Source of the DNA: Yamagishiella unicocca | Lineage: Eukaryota; Chlorophyta; Chlorophyceae; Chlamydomonadales; Volvocaceae | DNA length: 64,000 nucleotides | Direction: 5' to 3' | Assembly: GCA_003116995.1 (NCBI GenBank) | Contig: BDSL01000151.1 | Coordinates: forward strand, 1-64,000 | In this document: positions 8,653 to 17,170 of the stretch, piece by piece | Layout: each line of letters starts with the position of its first letter | Numbering within the stretch: position 1 is the stretch's first letter | The notes under the pieces: model-generated | Told to the model about the DNA's origin: nothing | Seen by the model: only the letters and a program-made list of their open reading frames with translations | Databases searched by the model: none | Program-made: the position numbers and the translations under genes

Positions 8653-9464
8653 TGATAACATTGATTATTATTATGATTATGAATATGGCGCAGAATGTTG
8701 AAGTATGGTTTGACACAGTGACCGACGCCTTCGACATAACAAGTCATAGTAGTAGTAATACTAATAGTAGTAATACTGAAACCGATTTAGGTTATTATAC
8801 TATCGAGGGACCAGAGGGACCAGCGCTCCTCAAGGAGAACATCATCATACCAGGACGACCAGGATCACCACCGTCATCGTCCATAAGGGAACCTCCTCTG
8901 GCAGTCGACACGTTCATGACTGAACATGTCTTCAGTCACTTCATCGATCTCTGTTGCGAATTTGGTGTCCACCCCAACACAATCACACTGAGTTCCATTG
9001 CAGGAACAATCTTAATGGCTTTTTGCCACTATTCACCAAAGTACTTTGTGCTAGTGCCATTCCTCATGTACTATAAGTGGTTTGCAGACACAGTGGATGG
9101 GCCAGTAGCAAGAAGATGCGGAAAAACATCCATTATTGGAGGAATCTTAGACACCACCGCTGATTGGTTCTTCATGCTCGTGGTTACAGCGCTGTTTGTG
9201 CAGATGATTGCAAAAACATGTACGCCAAGAGGAGCCAAGAAATCATTTGCATGTTTACAATTTTCTTGGACCATTGCAATCATCATTGCAACACTGCCAT
9301 GGATTGTCCTCGTGGTCCTCCACGGACCCAGGGTTCTGCATGCACACAGCGACTTCAAAAACTCAACTAGCACACTCGATTATTTCATATGGACAATGTC
9401 AGAGAATGTACTCATTATCACCACGGTCATTGTCATCGCTTACTGCTACCTACGCACAACCTAA
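8649..9464 (+). CDS. CDP-alcohol phosphatidyltransferase
   Basis: The protein has 271 residues from the ATG at 8649. An alternative ATG at 8685 (MAQNVEVW) would remove a hydrophobic leader. The signature D-x2-DG-x2-AR-x8-G-x3-D-x3-D is complete, from DTVDGPVARR near residue 147 to LDTTAD near 171. It holds the metal-binding and catalytic Asp residues of PF01066 enzymes. Several membrane segments are visible around the motif and up to the C-terminus. Such enzymes move a phosphoalcohol between CDP-linked and free alcohols in phospholipid synthesis, on membranes. The substrate (inositol, choline/ethanolamine, glycerol phosphate or serine) cannot be read here. A virus could use it to reshape membranes. 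The stop codon lies inside the left copy of an 11-bp direct repeat flanking a MITE-like insertion. Confidence 0.85.
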   Translation: MMITLIIIMIMNMAQNVEVWFDTVTDAFDITSHSSSNTNSSNTETDLGYYTIEGPEGPALLKENIIIPGRPGSPPSSSIREPPLAVDTFMTEHVFSHFIDLCCEFGVHPNTITLSSIAGTILMAFCHYSPKYFVLVPFLMYYKWFADTVDGPVARRCGKTSIIGGILDTTADWFFMLVVTALFVQMIAKTCTPRGAKKSFACLQFSWTIAIIIATLPWIVLVVLHGPRVLHAHSDFKNSTSTLDYFIWTMSENVLIITTVIVIAYCYLRTT

Positions 9465-9559
9465 GACCAGCGTTGTGCCCGCCGTATTAACTAAACCTTA
9501 AGTTTGTTTTTTTACAAAGTGTATTATTACGGGCACAACGCTGCTACCCACAACCTAAG
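9455..9559. mobile_element. MITE-like 83-bp element with terminal inverted repeats and 11-bp direct repeat
   Basis: CACAACCTAAG occurs at 9455-9465 and again at 9549-9559, as a target-site duplication would. The enclosed 83 bp (9466-9548) has perfect 14-nt inverted arms, CAGCGTTGTGCCCG at 9468-9481 and its complement at 9530-9543, and an AT-rich middle with a T run. It lies between the ends of two convergent genes. It could instead be a transcript-end hairpin like those of mimiviruses, but the flanking direct repeat favours insertion. Part of the right arm recurs at 24,808 and 24,898. Confidence 0.6.
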
Positions 9560-9560
9560 G

Positions 9561-11522
9561 CTATGAAGGCTTTGACTTTGTTGTACCCTTGATGACTGTA
9601 GCAGCTTCGTCCATCAAAGCACGACGAGCGAGCTCGGTACGAATCTTTTCAAGCTCCAAGGAAGAGTCACAAGTATAGGAGGATTCAGCACATTGTGCCG
9701 ATGTATCTATATTATTATTATTATTTACAGCTGAAAGGTCTACATAATAATGATTATATGTGCGCGCATCACGAGTGGTGCGTGGGGAGGGCACCCAAGC
9801 ATCTGCATGAAACACAAGGACCATACGCCCATTATCATTTCGCATGAAGGTCCGATTGTACACTTGAAACGCGCTTTTAGCGGGCAGTAGGATCTCTTTT
9901 TCGTTTGAGTAACCAGACAGCTTTTCGATGGCAAGAAATTTGTCAAAGCCTGGTTTTAGGCGGATTTTCAGAATGCAGCATGGCGAGGAATTACTGAGGA
10001 ATGCCTTTGAAACGCCAATATCTACACTTGTACTACAAAACGTGTTGTTGTGGATAATAAATGGCAGTCCACAAGTAAATACCGAGGTGTAAGGAGATTG
10101 ATTATTATTGGGGTTTTTATTGGGGTTTGAAAACTCAAACAATTGCATGGCGCGGTACACATACAAGTGTTCTGACCGATTACGCAGTTCAGGTGGCTTT
10201 CTGTTTACGAGTCTAGAAAATGCACTAATCAAATCTTTCAGGTACTTCTCGAAGTCTCCACCATAATGATTAGCATGTCTACGAAAGCGTTGGTGCATCA
10301 TCGATGCATGTGTTTCTGGCATCAACCCCGACAACAGACATGCGACATTGAACCGCGAAGACTCTACAGTGTATAGCCATAGAAGCAGTCGTTCAGACTC
10401 ACTCACATCGGCACGCAACCAATCACATTCGGCATTATAGTATTCTCTTTGAATCATTGTATCTTCATTAATAGCATCCGATGCTAACGTACTATTAATG
10501 GCATTTAAGTGGGAAAGTTTGCAGAGGTCCCTGTACCTATTTGATCTAGTATACGAACGGTAAGGAATGCACATTACATTATATGGTTGATTAATGCCGT
10601 TGAGCAAAACGAGTCCATTGTGATATGCACGTGTGAGGAAGTTTGAGGCAGATTTACTCTGGCAAAATCGTTTAACTTGAGAAAATGGCATCAGGGGTGC
10701 GTGAATGTCGCGGAAATATGGCTTGACAAGAATACTTTTATCTTTGAAGATACGCCGTGAAATATTATTAGTCATAGAATGAATGTTTACGAAGGGTATA
10801 CGAATAGTAAGTCCTTCTCCAGTGAGCACATCGCCACAATCAAGGACAATAACAAACGTATGATTCTCCTTGTCTTCCAATACCCGAAACATCTTCCAAA
10901 TTTGAATGGCACCTATGTGGATCTTGATTCCCAACTTCCGCAATACCGATGCTATCATATACACACTGGAGTGTCTGCTACCAGCTTCAATGATTGTGAA
11001 GGCATTCATGAATTCGACCAAATGACTGCTAAATTCTTTATGACTCGATCCATCCTCAACATGGATGCTTACAGGACTAGAAAGGATGTGATTGTTATAC
11101 CAATCTTCAAGCAATGTCCCGTCTAGATAGTATTCAATTGCGAGCAAACCGCCTAGTGCATATTTCATGTCTTTGTTGTTTGCACGTGTAGACATTGCTG
11201 CCAATGCCGATATAGTAATGGAACGAGTCCAATGAAATAGACTCTTTCGGAGCGTTCTTACAAGGTCATTGTCATCGTCATTGTCATTGTCATTGTCATC
11301 GTCATTGTCATCGTCATTGTTACCTATATAGTTGTCACCAATGTTTGTGTTTGTTGTGTTTGAAGCATTGGATTCATACACTTGAACCTTTGAATCCTTC
11401 ACTTGAGTGCGGTGTTTGGAAGAACTTCTGTCACGTCGCCGTGTTGATGAGACTCTTCTTCCTGTTCTTCTTCTGTCACGTCGCCGTCTTGATGAAACTC
11501 TTTCTGACCTTTTTTCTGACAT
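9561..11522 (-). CDS. ADP-ribosyltransferase (R-S-E class) domain protein
   Basis: The protein has 653 residues, starting at the ATG at 11522. The N-terminus (1-60) is highly basic and Arg/Ser-rich. An Asn/Asp repeat (about 65-90, from ATTGTC/ATC repeats) follows. The C-terminal part carries the three R-S-E landmarks: Arg in LYVYRAMQLF (about 455), FCSTSVD (about 495) and an E-x-E in SNEKEILLPAKSAFQVY (about 538). The family transfers ADP-ribose from NAD+ to proteins, often onto Arg or Thr. The middle (about 95-400) is unrecognised and may be an effector or targeting region. In a virus such an enzyme could modify host factors. The basic N-terminus suggests nucleic-acid association. The target is unknown, and a toxin-type role is possible but not shown. 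Confidence 0.75.
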   Translation of the reverse strand: MSEKRSERVSSRRRRDRRRTGRRVSSTRRRDRSSSKHRTQVKDSKVQVYESNASNTTNTNIGDNYIGNNDDDNDDDNDNDNDDDNDLVRTLRKSLFHWTRSITISALAAMSTRANNKDMKYALGGLLAIEYYLDGTLLEDWYNNHILSSPVSIHVEDGSSHKEFSSHLVEFMNAFTIIEAGSRHSSVYMIASVLRKLGIKIHIGAIQIWKMFRVLEDKENHTFVIVLDCGDVLTGEGLTIRIPFVNIHSMTNNISRRIFKDKSILVKPYFRDIHAPLMPFSQVKRFCQSKSASNFLTRAYHNGLVLLNGINQPYNVMCIPYRSYTRSNRYRDLCKLSHLNAINSTLASDAINEDTMIQREYYNAECDWLRADVSESERLLLWLYTVESSRFNVACLLSGLMPETHASMMHQRFRRHANHYGGDFEKYLKDLISAFSRLVNRKPPELRNRSEHLYVYRAMQLFEFSNPNKNPNNNQSPYTSVFTCGLPFIIHNNTFCSTSVDIGVSKAFLSNSSPCCILKIRLKPGFDKFLAIEKLSGYSNEKEILLPAKSAFQVYNRTFMRNDNGRMVLVFHADAWVPSPRTTRDARTYNHYYVDLSAVNNNNNIDTSAQCAESSYTCDSSLELEKIRTELARRALMDEAATVIKGTTKSKPS

Positions 11523-11589
11523 TTTTTCTGACCTTTTACTTAATTTCCTGAATAATAATCACACAGGGCTCGATTCCTTCGATCCTTAC

Positions 11590-12438
11590 TCAATTACAGT
11601 CTGGGACAGAATTCACAATGTCGCAAATGAAGCCGGTTGCAGGGTCGCGTACATAGCGAACTTCAATAACACGTGTCGGTGACATCTTCTTGAGTGCATC
11701 CTGCACTCTGTCCATATCCCCGAGAAAATCATGTGCAGCAACACCAGACGTTATACCGTGCCCCAGGGTCAGGCACTCGACACCCGGACTGCTTCTGCTT
11801 TTATCAAACGTCACCACTGACTGCGCCCCCGGAATAATCAAGTCATATAGTCCGTGCTCTTGAACAGGGCCGTTGTACAGTCGTGCATCTGGGTGGTGCA
11901 TCACTGCTATGAAGTCGATGCCCTTGGCGCCATACAGCCGAACGGGGTGACCTGATGTCAGCACAACACCATGTAATTCATAACAATCCTTGAAACCAGG
12001 ATTGCAATCGGATTTGAGGACGTGTGAGACACGCTGAAAGGTGCCATTACCGGTGAGGACCATGTCCCCTGGGCATAATGAGCTCAGATTTATTGTCTTG
12101 TGAACGCCATCATCACAGAGGACTTCAATGCGTGCGAGGCCCAGGATGCAGCCTTCCACACCACATGTATTGTAAGAGTGAGTCTGCTTGTGTATCATGA
12201 ATCTTGATCCCAAATCCTCAATCTCATTGTATGAGCAATTGTAAATCCCATATGCCAGCACCTCTGATACTGTGTCACGCGCAATGTTGTCAGGTTGTAC
12301 TTCGTTTCCATACATGCGAAGATTAACTTCTCTAGCAATTTTCGTGTATTCGATGTACATGTTCCGTTGTTCGGGGGGCTTGATACCGAAGTCCGCAAAG
12401 ACCTTCCTCACGGTCGCGATTTTAATATTGTCACGCAT
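11590..12438 (-). CDS. Hint/Vint-domain protein
   Basis: The protein has 282 residues (ATG at 12438), 67 bases upstream of the ADP-ribosyltransferase gene on the same strand. Residues about 91-170 form a Hint core: a Cys at the junction (Cys97 in GVEGCILG), LCPGDMVLTGNG (121-132) and VVLTSGHPVRL (158-168). The remainder matches the Vint variant known from von Willebrand A proteins: CLTLGHGI (222-229), AAHDFLG (234-240) and VRDPATGF (263-270). Hint domains carry out self-cleavage or splicing-type N-S acyl chemistry. Vint proteins normally follow a vWA domain. Here only about 90 unrelated residues precede it, so the vWA part is absent. Whether it is autocatalytic is unknown. Confidence 0.75.
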   Translation of the reverse strand: MRDNIKIATVRKVFADFGIKPPEQRNMYIEYTKIAREVNLRMYGNEVQPDNIARDTVSEVLAYGIYNCSYNEIEDLGSRFMIHKQTHSYNTCGVEGCILGLARIEVLCDDGVHKTINLSSLCPGDMVLTGNGTFQRVSHVLKSDCNPGFKDCYELHGVVLTSGHPVRLYGAKGIDFIAVMHHPDARLYNGPVQEHGLYDLIIPGAQSVVTFDKSRSSPGVECLTLGHGITSGVAAHDFLGDMDRVQDALKKMSPTRVIEVRYVRDPATGFICDIVNSVPDCN

Positions 12439-13848
12439 TCTGACTATATATTATTCGTTTAACAATAACGCTGGCTCTGGCTTAAGCCACTGGCTTCGGA
12501 CTACTCTGTTTTTGATTGTCACATATGTTTGAAGGATTATATGTAGTTTAAGTAAAAGTTTAAGTTAAAGTTTAAGTAAAAGTTTAAAAAGTCCTGGGAA
12601 TGAAATGCCCTGTCAGGACTCTTTGAAAATGCCTCAATTTGTGGAAGTTTCATAATAGGCACCTTCCAGTCAGCTTCCATAATTGATTATTAGTTCTAGG
12701 GGAAATGGTCAATTTATGAAAGTGTCTGGGGGATGGAATGTCTGGTCAGAAGTCTTTAGAAATGCCTCATTTTGTGAAAGTTCCTCAAGAACCACCTTCC
12801 TGTCAGCTTCCATTATTGATTTTGGATTCCTGAAAAAATACCAATTTTATGAAAGTCTCTGGGGAATGGAATGTCTTGTCAGGAGTCTTTAGAAATGCTT
12901 CATTTTGTGGAAGTCCCACAAGAGTCACCTTCCTGTCAGCTTCCATTATTGATTATTGGTTTAAGGAAAAATGATCAATTTTATGAAAGTCTCTGGGGAG
13001 TGGAATGTCCGGTCATGAGTCCCTGAAGAGTCACCCTCCTCTGTGCCTCATTTGTGGCAGTTCCTCAAGAACCACACCTTCCTCTAGCTTCCATCATTGA
13101 TTATGGATTATTATGGATTATTTTTGGAAAAAATGCCATCATAATTGTGAAAGTGTCTGGGGTATGGAATGTCCTGTCAGGATTCTTTCGAAACTCCTTA
13201 ATTTCCAATTTAGCGTTGAATTTAACTTCAACTCCCGACATCTTATAAATCGTATGGATGGAGGACTTTCGCAACCTCACTTGGAGAAAGCGAGGCCTGC
13301 CATCCCGTTAAAAATCTTGAGGGGCTACAGCGTGATCGCACGCACATGTACACGGTCATCGGGGCCGTCTGGGGAATGGAAAGTCTCTCAAGAGTCACCT
13401 TCCTTTCAGCTTCCATTCTTGATTATTGGTTCATTTTTACAAACATCACTAGCATTATATTATTCTGTAGAGGAAGAATCGACATTACTATCTATTTTGT
13501 TTGCGTCATTACCCATGTCCACTCGAAGAGAAACGCCCCCCCGTCTCTACTGGAGATGAAGATACAGAAAACCGGAAGAAGGTACGTCGTTAGTAAGTAT
13601 TGATAGCTTTGATAGCCTTGATATCAATGGCATTGATGTTATCATCCCTGATGCTATCTTGTTGTTTTTCTTTGTTTTTCTTACCATGGCCAGGCATCAT
13701 ACTAATATTATTTTTTGATGATTATTAATGATGTGATTATAGGAATAGTCACAGTAGTTGTGCCGATAAGAAATTCTAATGTTTGATCAAACTAGTATGA
13801 GAGGAGGAAGGTCACTGCGACGTCAGCAATCGACGACTACTCTTACCA
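12439..13848. repeat. Non-coding region with about five degenerate 130-165-bp tandem units
   Basis: No ATG-started gene is supported here. Units begin with GTCTCTGGGGAATGGAATGT-like text at about 12594, 12722, 12855, 12988 and 13152, with a further partial unit at 13366. Each continues with a GCCTCATTTTGTGGAAG block, a CACCTTCCTGTCAGCTTCCA block and an ATTGATTATT spacer. Conservation of the same blocks across diverged units suggests an old tandem expansion or repeated structured RNA. The last 350 bases before 13849 hold AT-rich promoter-like sequence. Confidence 0.75.
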
Positions 13849-15459
13849 ATGGCTTTTCATGACGAATCAGACCACCACCAACAACAACAAACAGATGGAA
13901 CCGACTTGTACAGCGGGTTCATCACCATCCAACAAATTAGGGGAAAGGTACTTGCCAACATCGACGATATGCGTTTTCGGTCGTCTACTGTAGCCAATGC
14001 AGATCATAGACTGCGGCTAGATGAGGTTGAACGCCGCATCCTAGCCTACTTCGAATCACCCGATGTCAAATCTCTTAAATACAGCGCCACTAGGGATGAC
14101 ATCGGCAAGATTTATGATGATCTTCGGGAAATTGTAGTGTCATCTTCATCTTTAGTAAAGGCATACAATGACGGGGATATTGATGGGGAGCAGAGACAGC
14201 AGGAAGGCTTTTTAGCGGGCACATATGCTCCTGCTCCTGCTCCTGCTCCATCTGCTTCCGCTTCGAATAGTGTAGTCCCATGGTACATCTGGCTCATCGC
14301 TGTCCTGTTTATCCTCATGCTCATAGGCATCATTATCATTGTGTACATCAGGAGCAGGAAGGACATCATACAATTCGTTAAGAAGAGGCGCCAGACCACT
14401 TGGCGAAAGCTATTGATAGATGATCGGGGTAATAACCAGCGAGAGCGTAGTAGTCGCGGTAATAACAAGAAAATTATAAGCGATATTAATCAACTCCCCC
14501 GTCAGAAGCAGGAGCGACAACAGAGACAACAGAAACAACAGAGACAACAGAGACAACAGAGACAACAGAGACAAAAATCTGATACCGCTACCACCGCCAT
14601 CACGAGACCAGTGGTAATTATGAGATCCCCTGAGAATACTCCCATCTTGAAGGCGACAGTGAGTGTACGACGACAAGGAATTCCACAGACAGCAGCACCA
14701 TCAACGTCATCAACGTCATCAACGTCATCATTATCACCATTATCATCAGCATCATCATCGTCATCCACCACAACAACAATTATAGCAATTCCACGCATTC
14801 ATAACAAAAACGGAAGAGCATGTCTCAGGTTAGTGGAGTCACCACGTCCCCAGTCACCTCAGTCCTCTCAGTCACCTCAGTCCCCCCAGTCACCTCAGTC
14901 CTCTCAGTCACCTCAGTCCTCTCAGTCACCTCCGGCAACACAACGTCCCCAGTCATCTCTGTCACCTCAGTTACCACAGTCATCATCACCTCTACATTCA
15001 TACCACGAGTCATCTCCTCATAGCCCTCCTCAAAAAACCCAACAAAAAACCCAACAAAAAACCCAACAAAAAACCCAAAAACAAAAAACCCAACAAAACA
15101 GAACACCCAAAACACGTAGTAGAGCAACAAGAGCAACAAGAGCAACAAGAGCAACAAAACCGACAGGAGCAACAAGAGCAACAAGAGCAACAAAACCGAC
15201 AGGAGCAACAAAACCAACAAGAGCAACAAAACCGACAAGAGCAACAAAACCAACATCATGGTTTAGCAGACGACGTAGCCGTACACCAAGACCTGTCAAC
15301 GCGGATCATGAGAGGCAGAAGCTCATCATCAAATCTGCAGCCCGATCATTCTTTCGCCCAAAATCGTCAAAAATGCTGATGGCGGAGGGAAAGTATGGAC
15401 GGTTCGCAAAGGCAGGGTTGTCTCCAATGGCAGCAAGGTCACCGGTACCACTCCTGTGA
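13849..15459 (+). CDS. Single-pass membrane protein with basic repetitive cytoplasmic-type tail
   Basis: The protein has 536 residues (ATG 13849). Residues 1-125 are a charged, mostly helical domain with a His/Gln-rich start. An APAPAPAPS segment (about 126-135) precedes one transmembrane helix (about 145-168, WYIWLIAVLFILMLIG core). A basic stop-transfer follows. The long tail is low-complexity: RQQRQQ (about 220-245), SPQSPQSSQ (about 340-370), KTQQ (about 395-415) and ATRATKPT (about 425-470). It ends in a more ordered Arg/Lys-rich segment. It starts the run of four membrane-protein genes in the same direction (13849-19856). A virion or inner-membrane protein is plausible from context. No family is recognised. 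Confidence 0.65.
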   Translation: MAFHDESDHHQQQQTDGTDLYSGFITIQQIRGKVLANIDDMRFRSSTVANADHRLRLDEVERRILAYFESPDVKSLKYSATRDDIGKIYDDLREIVVSSSSLVKAYNDGDIDGEQRQQEGFLAGTYAPAPAPAPSASASNSVVPWYIWLIAVLFILMLIGIIIIVYIRSRKDIIQFVKKRRQTTWRKLLIDDRGNNQRERSSRGNNKKIISDINQLPRQKQERQQRQQKQQRQQRQQRQQRQKSDTATTAITRPVVIMRSPENTPILKATVSVRRQGIPQTAAPSTSSTSSTSSLSPLSSASSSSSTTTTIIAIPRIHNKNGRACLRLVESPRPQSPQSSQSPQSPQSPQSSQSPQSSQSPPATQRPQSSLSPQLPQSSSPLHSYHESSPHSPPQKTQQKTQQKTQQKTQKQKTQQNRTPKTRSRATRATRATRATKPTGATRATRATKPTGATKPTRATKPTRATKPTSWFSRRRSRTPRPVNADHERQKLIIKSAARSFFRPKSSKMLMAEGKYGRFAKAGLSPMAARSPVPLL

Positions 15460-15639
15460 ACACAAGTCGTAATAATAGTCGTAAATAGTCGTAAATAGTC
15501 CTAAAATATTATTATCCCCTATCTAGTTTCATAATGTCCTAATTTGGCATATGATATGCTATTCATAAAATTAATATAGATGGATTTACTTAGATATGAG
15601 CATTTTCATACGCACGTATAGTTGCCCTACAAACTAAAC

Positions 15640-17091
15640 ATGCAGTCACTATCACCAGCACCGATTTTCTCTGATATAGATCCACAGCAAACATTTGACA
15701 CAACATTGACAACATCGACAACAACATCACCAGCATGGTCGGCTATGCAAGATATGTCAGGTATGTCAGGCATGCCAGGTATGCAAGATATGTCGTCAGG
15801 TATGCCAGGTATGCAAGATATGTCGTCAGGTATACCAGGTCTGTCAGGTCTGTCAGGTCTGTCAGGTATGCCAAGTATGCCAGGTCTGTCAAATATGTCA
15901 AATATGTCAGTTACGACGGCTGAGAACACGATTTCCTATACCCTCATTCCAATGACCACCGTGGATTATCGCAAGGTCATGCTTCGGGCATTGTCGGTCG
16001 TGCAACGTAAGATGCCCGCTTTTGATGTATTCACCACCCCATTAAAGGACATTGTAAACAAAGTCGTCACAGAAAAAGAAGCGGCCTATCCACAGGCCAT
16101 GACCACGCCTATGGCCAACCTAGCCACAGAACTAACTGATAGGATTAGTGAGTTGTTTGATGTAATTGAAGCAGACATCTCTAATACATACGGGCTCGAA
16201 TATATGATTGCCACTACCGATTCAATTACTCCCTTGGTGGTGGCAGAGACATATTACGAGATCTTGTACATACTGGTGAACTTCCAGTATGCGTCGGAAG
16301 ACTCGACGTTCGTTTTACCCATGCCCATTAAACCCATGGACATATTGCAGCTTGAAGACACTGTTGTCGATTTTGTTTCATTGTGTAGGGATAGAGTTGG
16401 ATCTGGTGCAACTGCATCCACCATTGATACATACGAAAAAAATGCAATGGCATTCATCCAGAGACTAAAAAGTGGTCTGGGCGATGCAAATGCGCTCCAA
16501 ATCATATTGAGCGACATCGGTAATGTGATACTGAGCAAGAAGGAGGCGTTCATCCGTGGAAAGCTCGTAAACGACGCATTAAAAATCGAAAGCGGGAGTG
16601 ACAGTTTCCCAGACTTTACTAACTTTACTGACATATTGACAACGGCCACCGAACAAGTTACCAATGGATCTATTGAGTCATTCTATGAGGTGGCGATTGA
16701 ACCTTTCTATGATTATGAAAATCAGGACAGTAGTGATCATCGGTTTGACGCAGCAGAAAGGTTCTACAATTATTCCGACAATGAGCCCCTGACACAGTCG
16801 GTTTTCGAGGCAGCATTCAATTACCTCTTTACTGCCATCCCAAAGAATGTTTCTCTGGACACAGTCCTCAACTCGTTGTCCTCTCAGGATCAATTGTACA
16901 TTGTGCAGAAATTGTTAGAAGATCACCTGTCAGTCAATATCGCGCCCGTGTCGATAGTGCCAGCGCCATCACCAGCACCTGCCAGCAACGATCCACCCAC
17001 ATGGGCAATATGGCTTTCCATTGGTGGCGCAATCTTCCTATTCATCACCATCGCCGCTCTGTCCATCATTTTTTCAAGAACACGTAAATAG
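15640..17091 (+). CDS. Tail-anchored membrane protein, LSPAPI family (paralogue 1)
   Basis: The protein has 483 residues. I chose the ATG at 15640 over an in-frame TTG at 15622, because it aligns the start (MQSLSPAPI) with the next gene (MSTLSPAPI). A Ser-Gly-Met-Pro repeat (about 37-86, from 15-bp DNA repeats) follows. A long helical ectodomain with many aromatic and acidic residues (SIESFYEVAIEPFYDYE near 345-360) comes next. A PAPSPAPAS linker leads to one C-terminal transmembrane helix (about 455-478) ending in SRTRK. This suggests an N-out or lumenal ectodomain anchored by its tail. The domain plan resembles the 715-residue neighbour, so the two are likely paralogues. A structural or entry-associated virion protein is possible, but I cannot support it beyond topology. 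Confidence 0.7.
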   Translation: MQSLSPAPIFSDIDPQQTFDTTLTTSTTTSPAWSAMQDMSGMSGMPGMQDMSSGMPGMQDMSSGIPGLSGLSGLSGMPSMPGLSNMSNMSVTTAENTISYTLIPMTTVDYRKVMLRALSVVQRKMPAFDVFTTPLKDIVNKVVTEKEAAYPQAMTTPMANLATELTDRISELFDVIEADISNTYGLEYMIATTDSITPLVVAETYYEILYILVNFQYASEDSTFVLPMPIKPMDILQLEDTVVDFVSLCRDRVGSGATASTIDTYEKNAMAFIQRLKSGLGDANALQIILSDIGNVILSKKEAFIRGKLVNDALKIESGSDSFPDFTNFTDILTTATEQVTNGSIESFYEVAIEPFYDYENQDSSDHRFDAAERFYNYSDNEPLTQSVFEAAFNYLFTAIPKNVSLDTVLNSLSSQDQLYIVQKLLEDHLSVNIAPVSIVPAPSPAPASNDPPTWAIWLSIGGAIFLFITIAALSIIFSRTRK

Positions 17092-17170
17092 GAGATTGCA
17101 GAATCACATGATAATAATTATTGTTTCATAACAAATACGACACATACAACAGATCATATTCAACATAGAG

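Noticed and set aside
9468..9543. Simple rho-independent terminator or poly(A) hairpin
   Set aside because: The 11-bp flanking direct repeat and recurrence at 24.8 kb fit an inserted element better, though a double role is possible.
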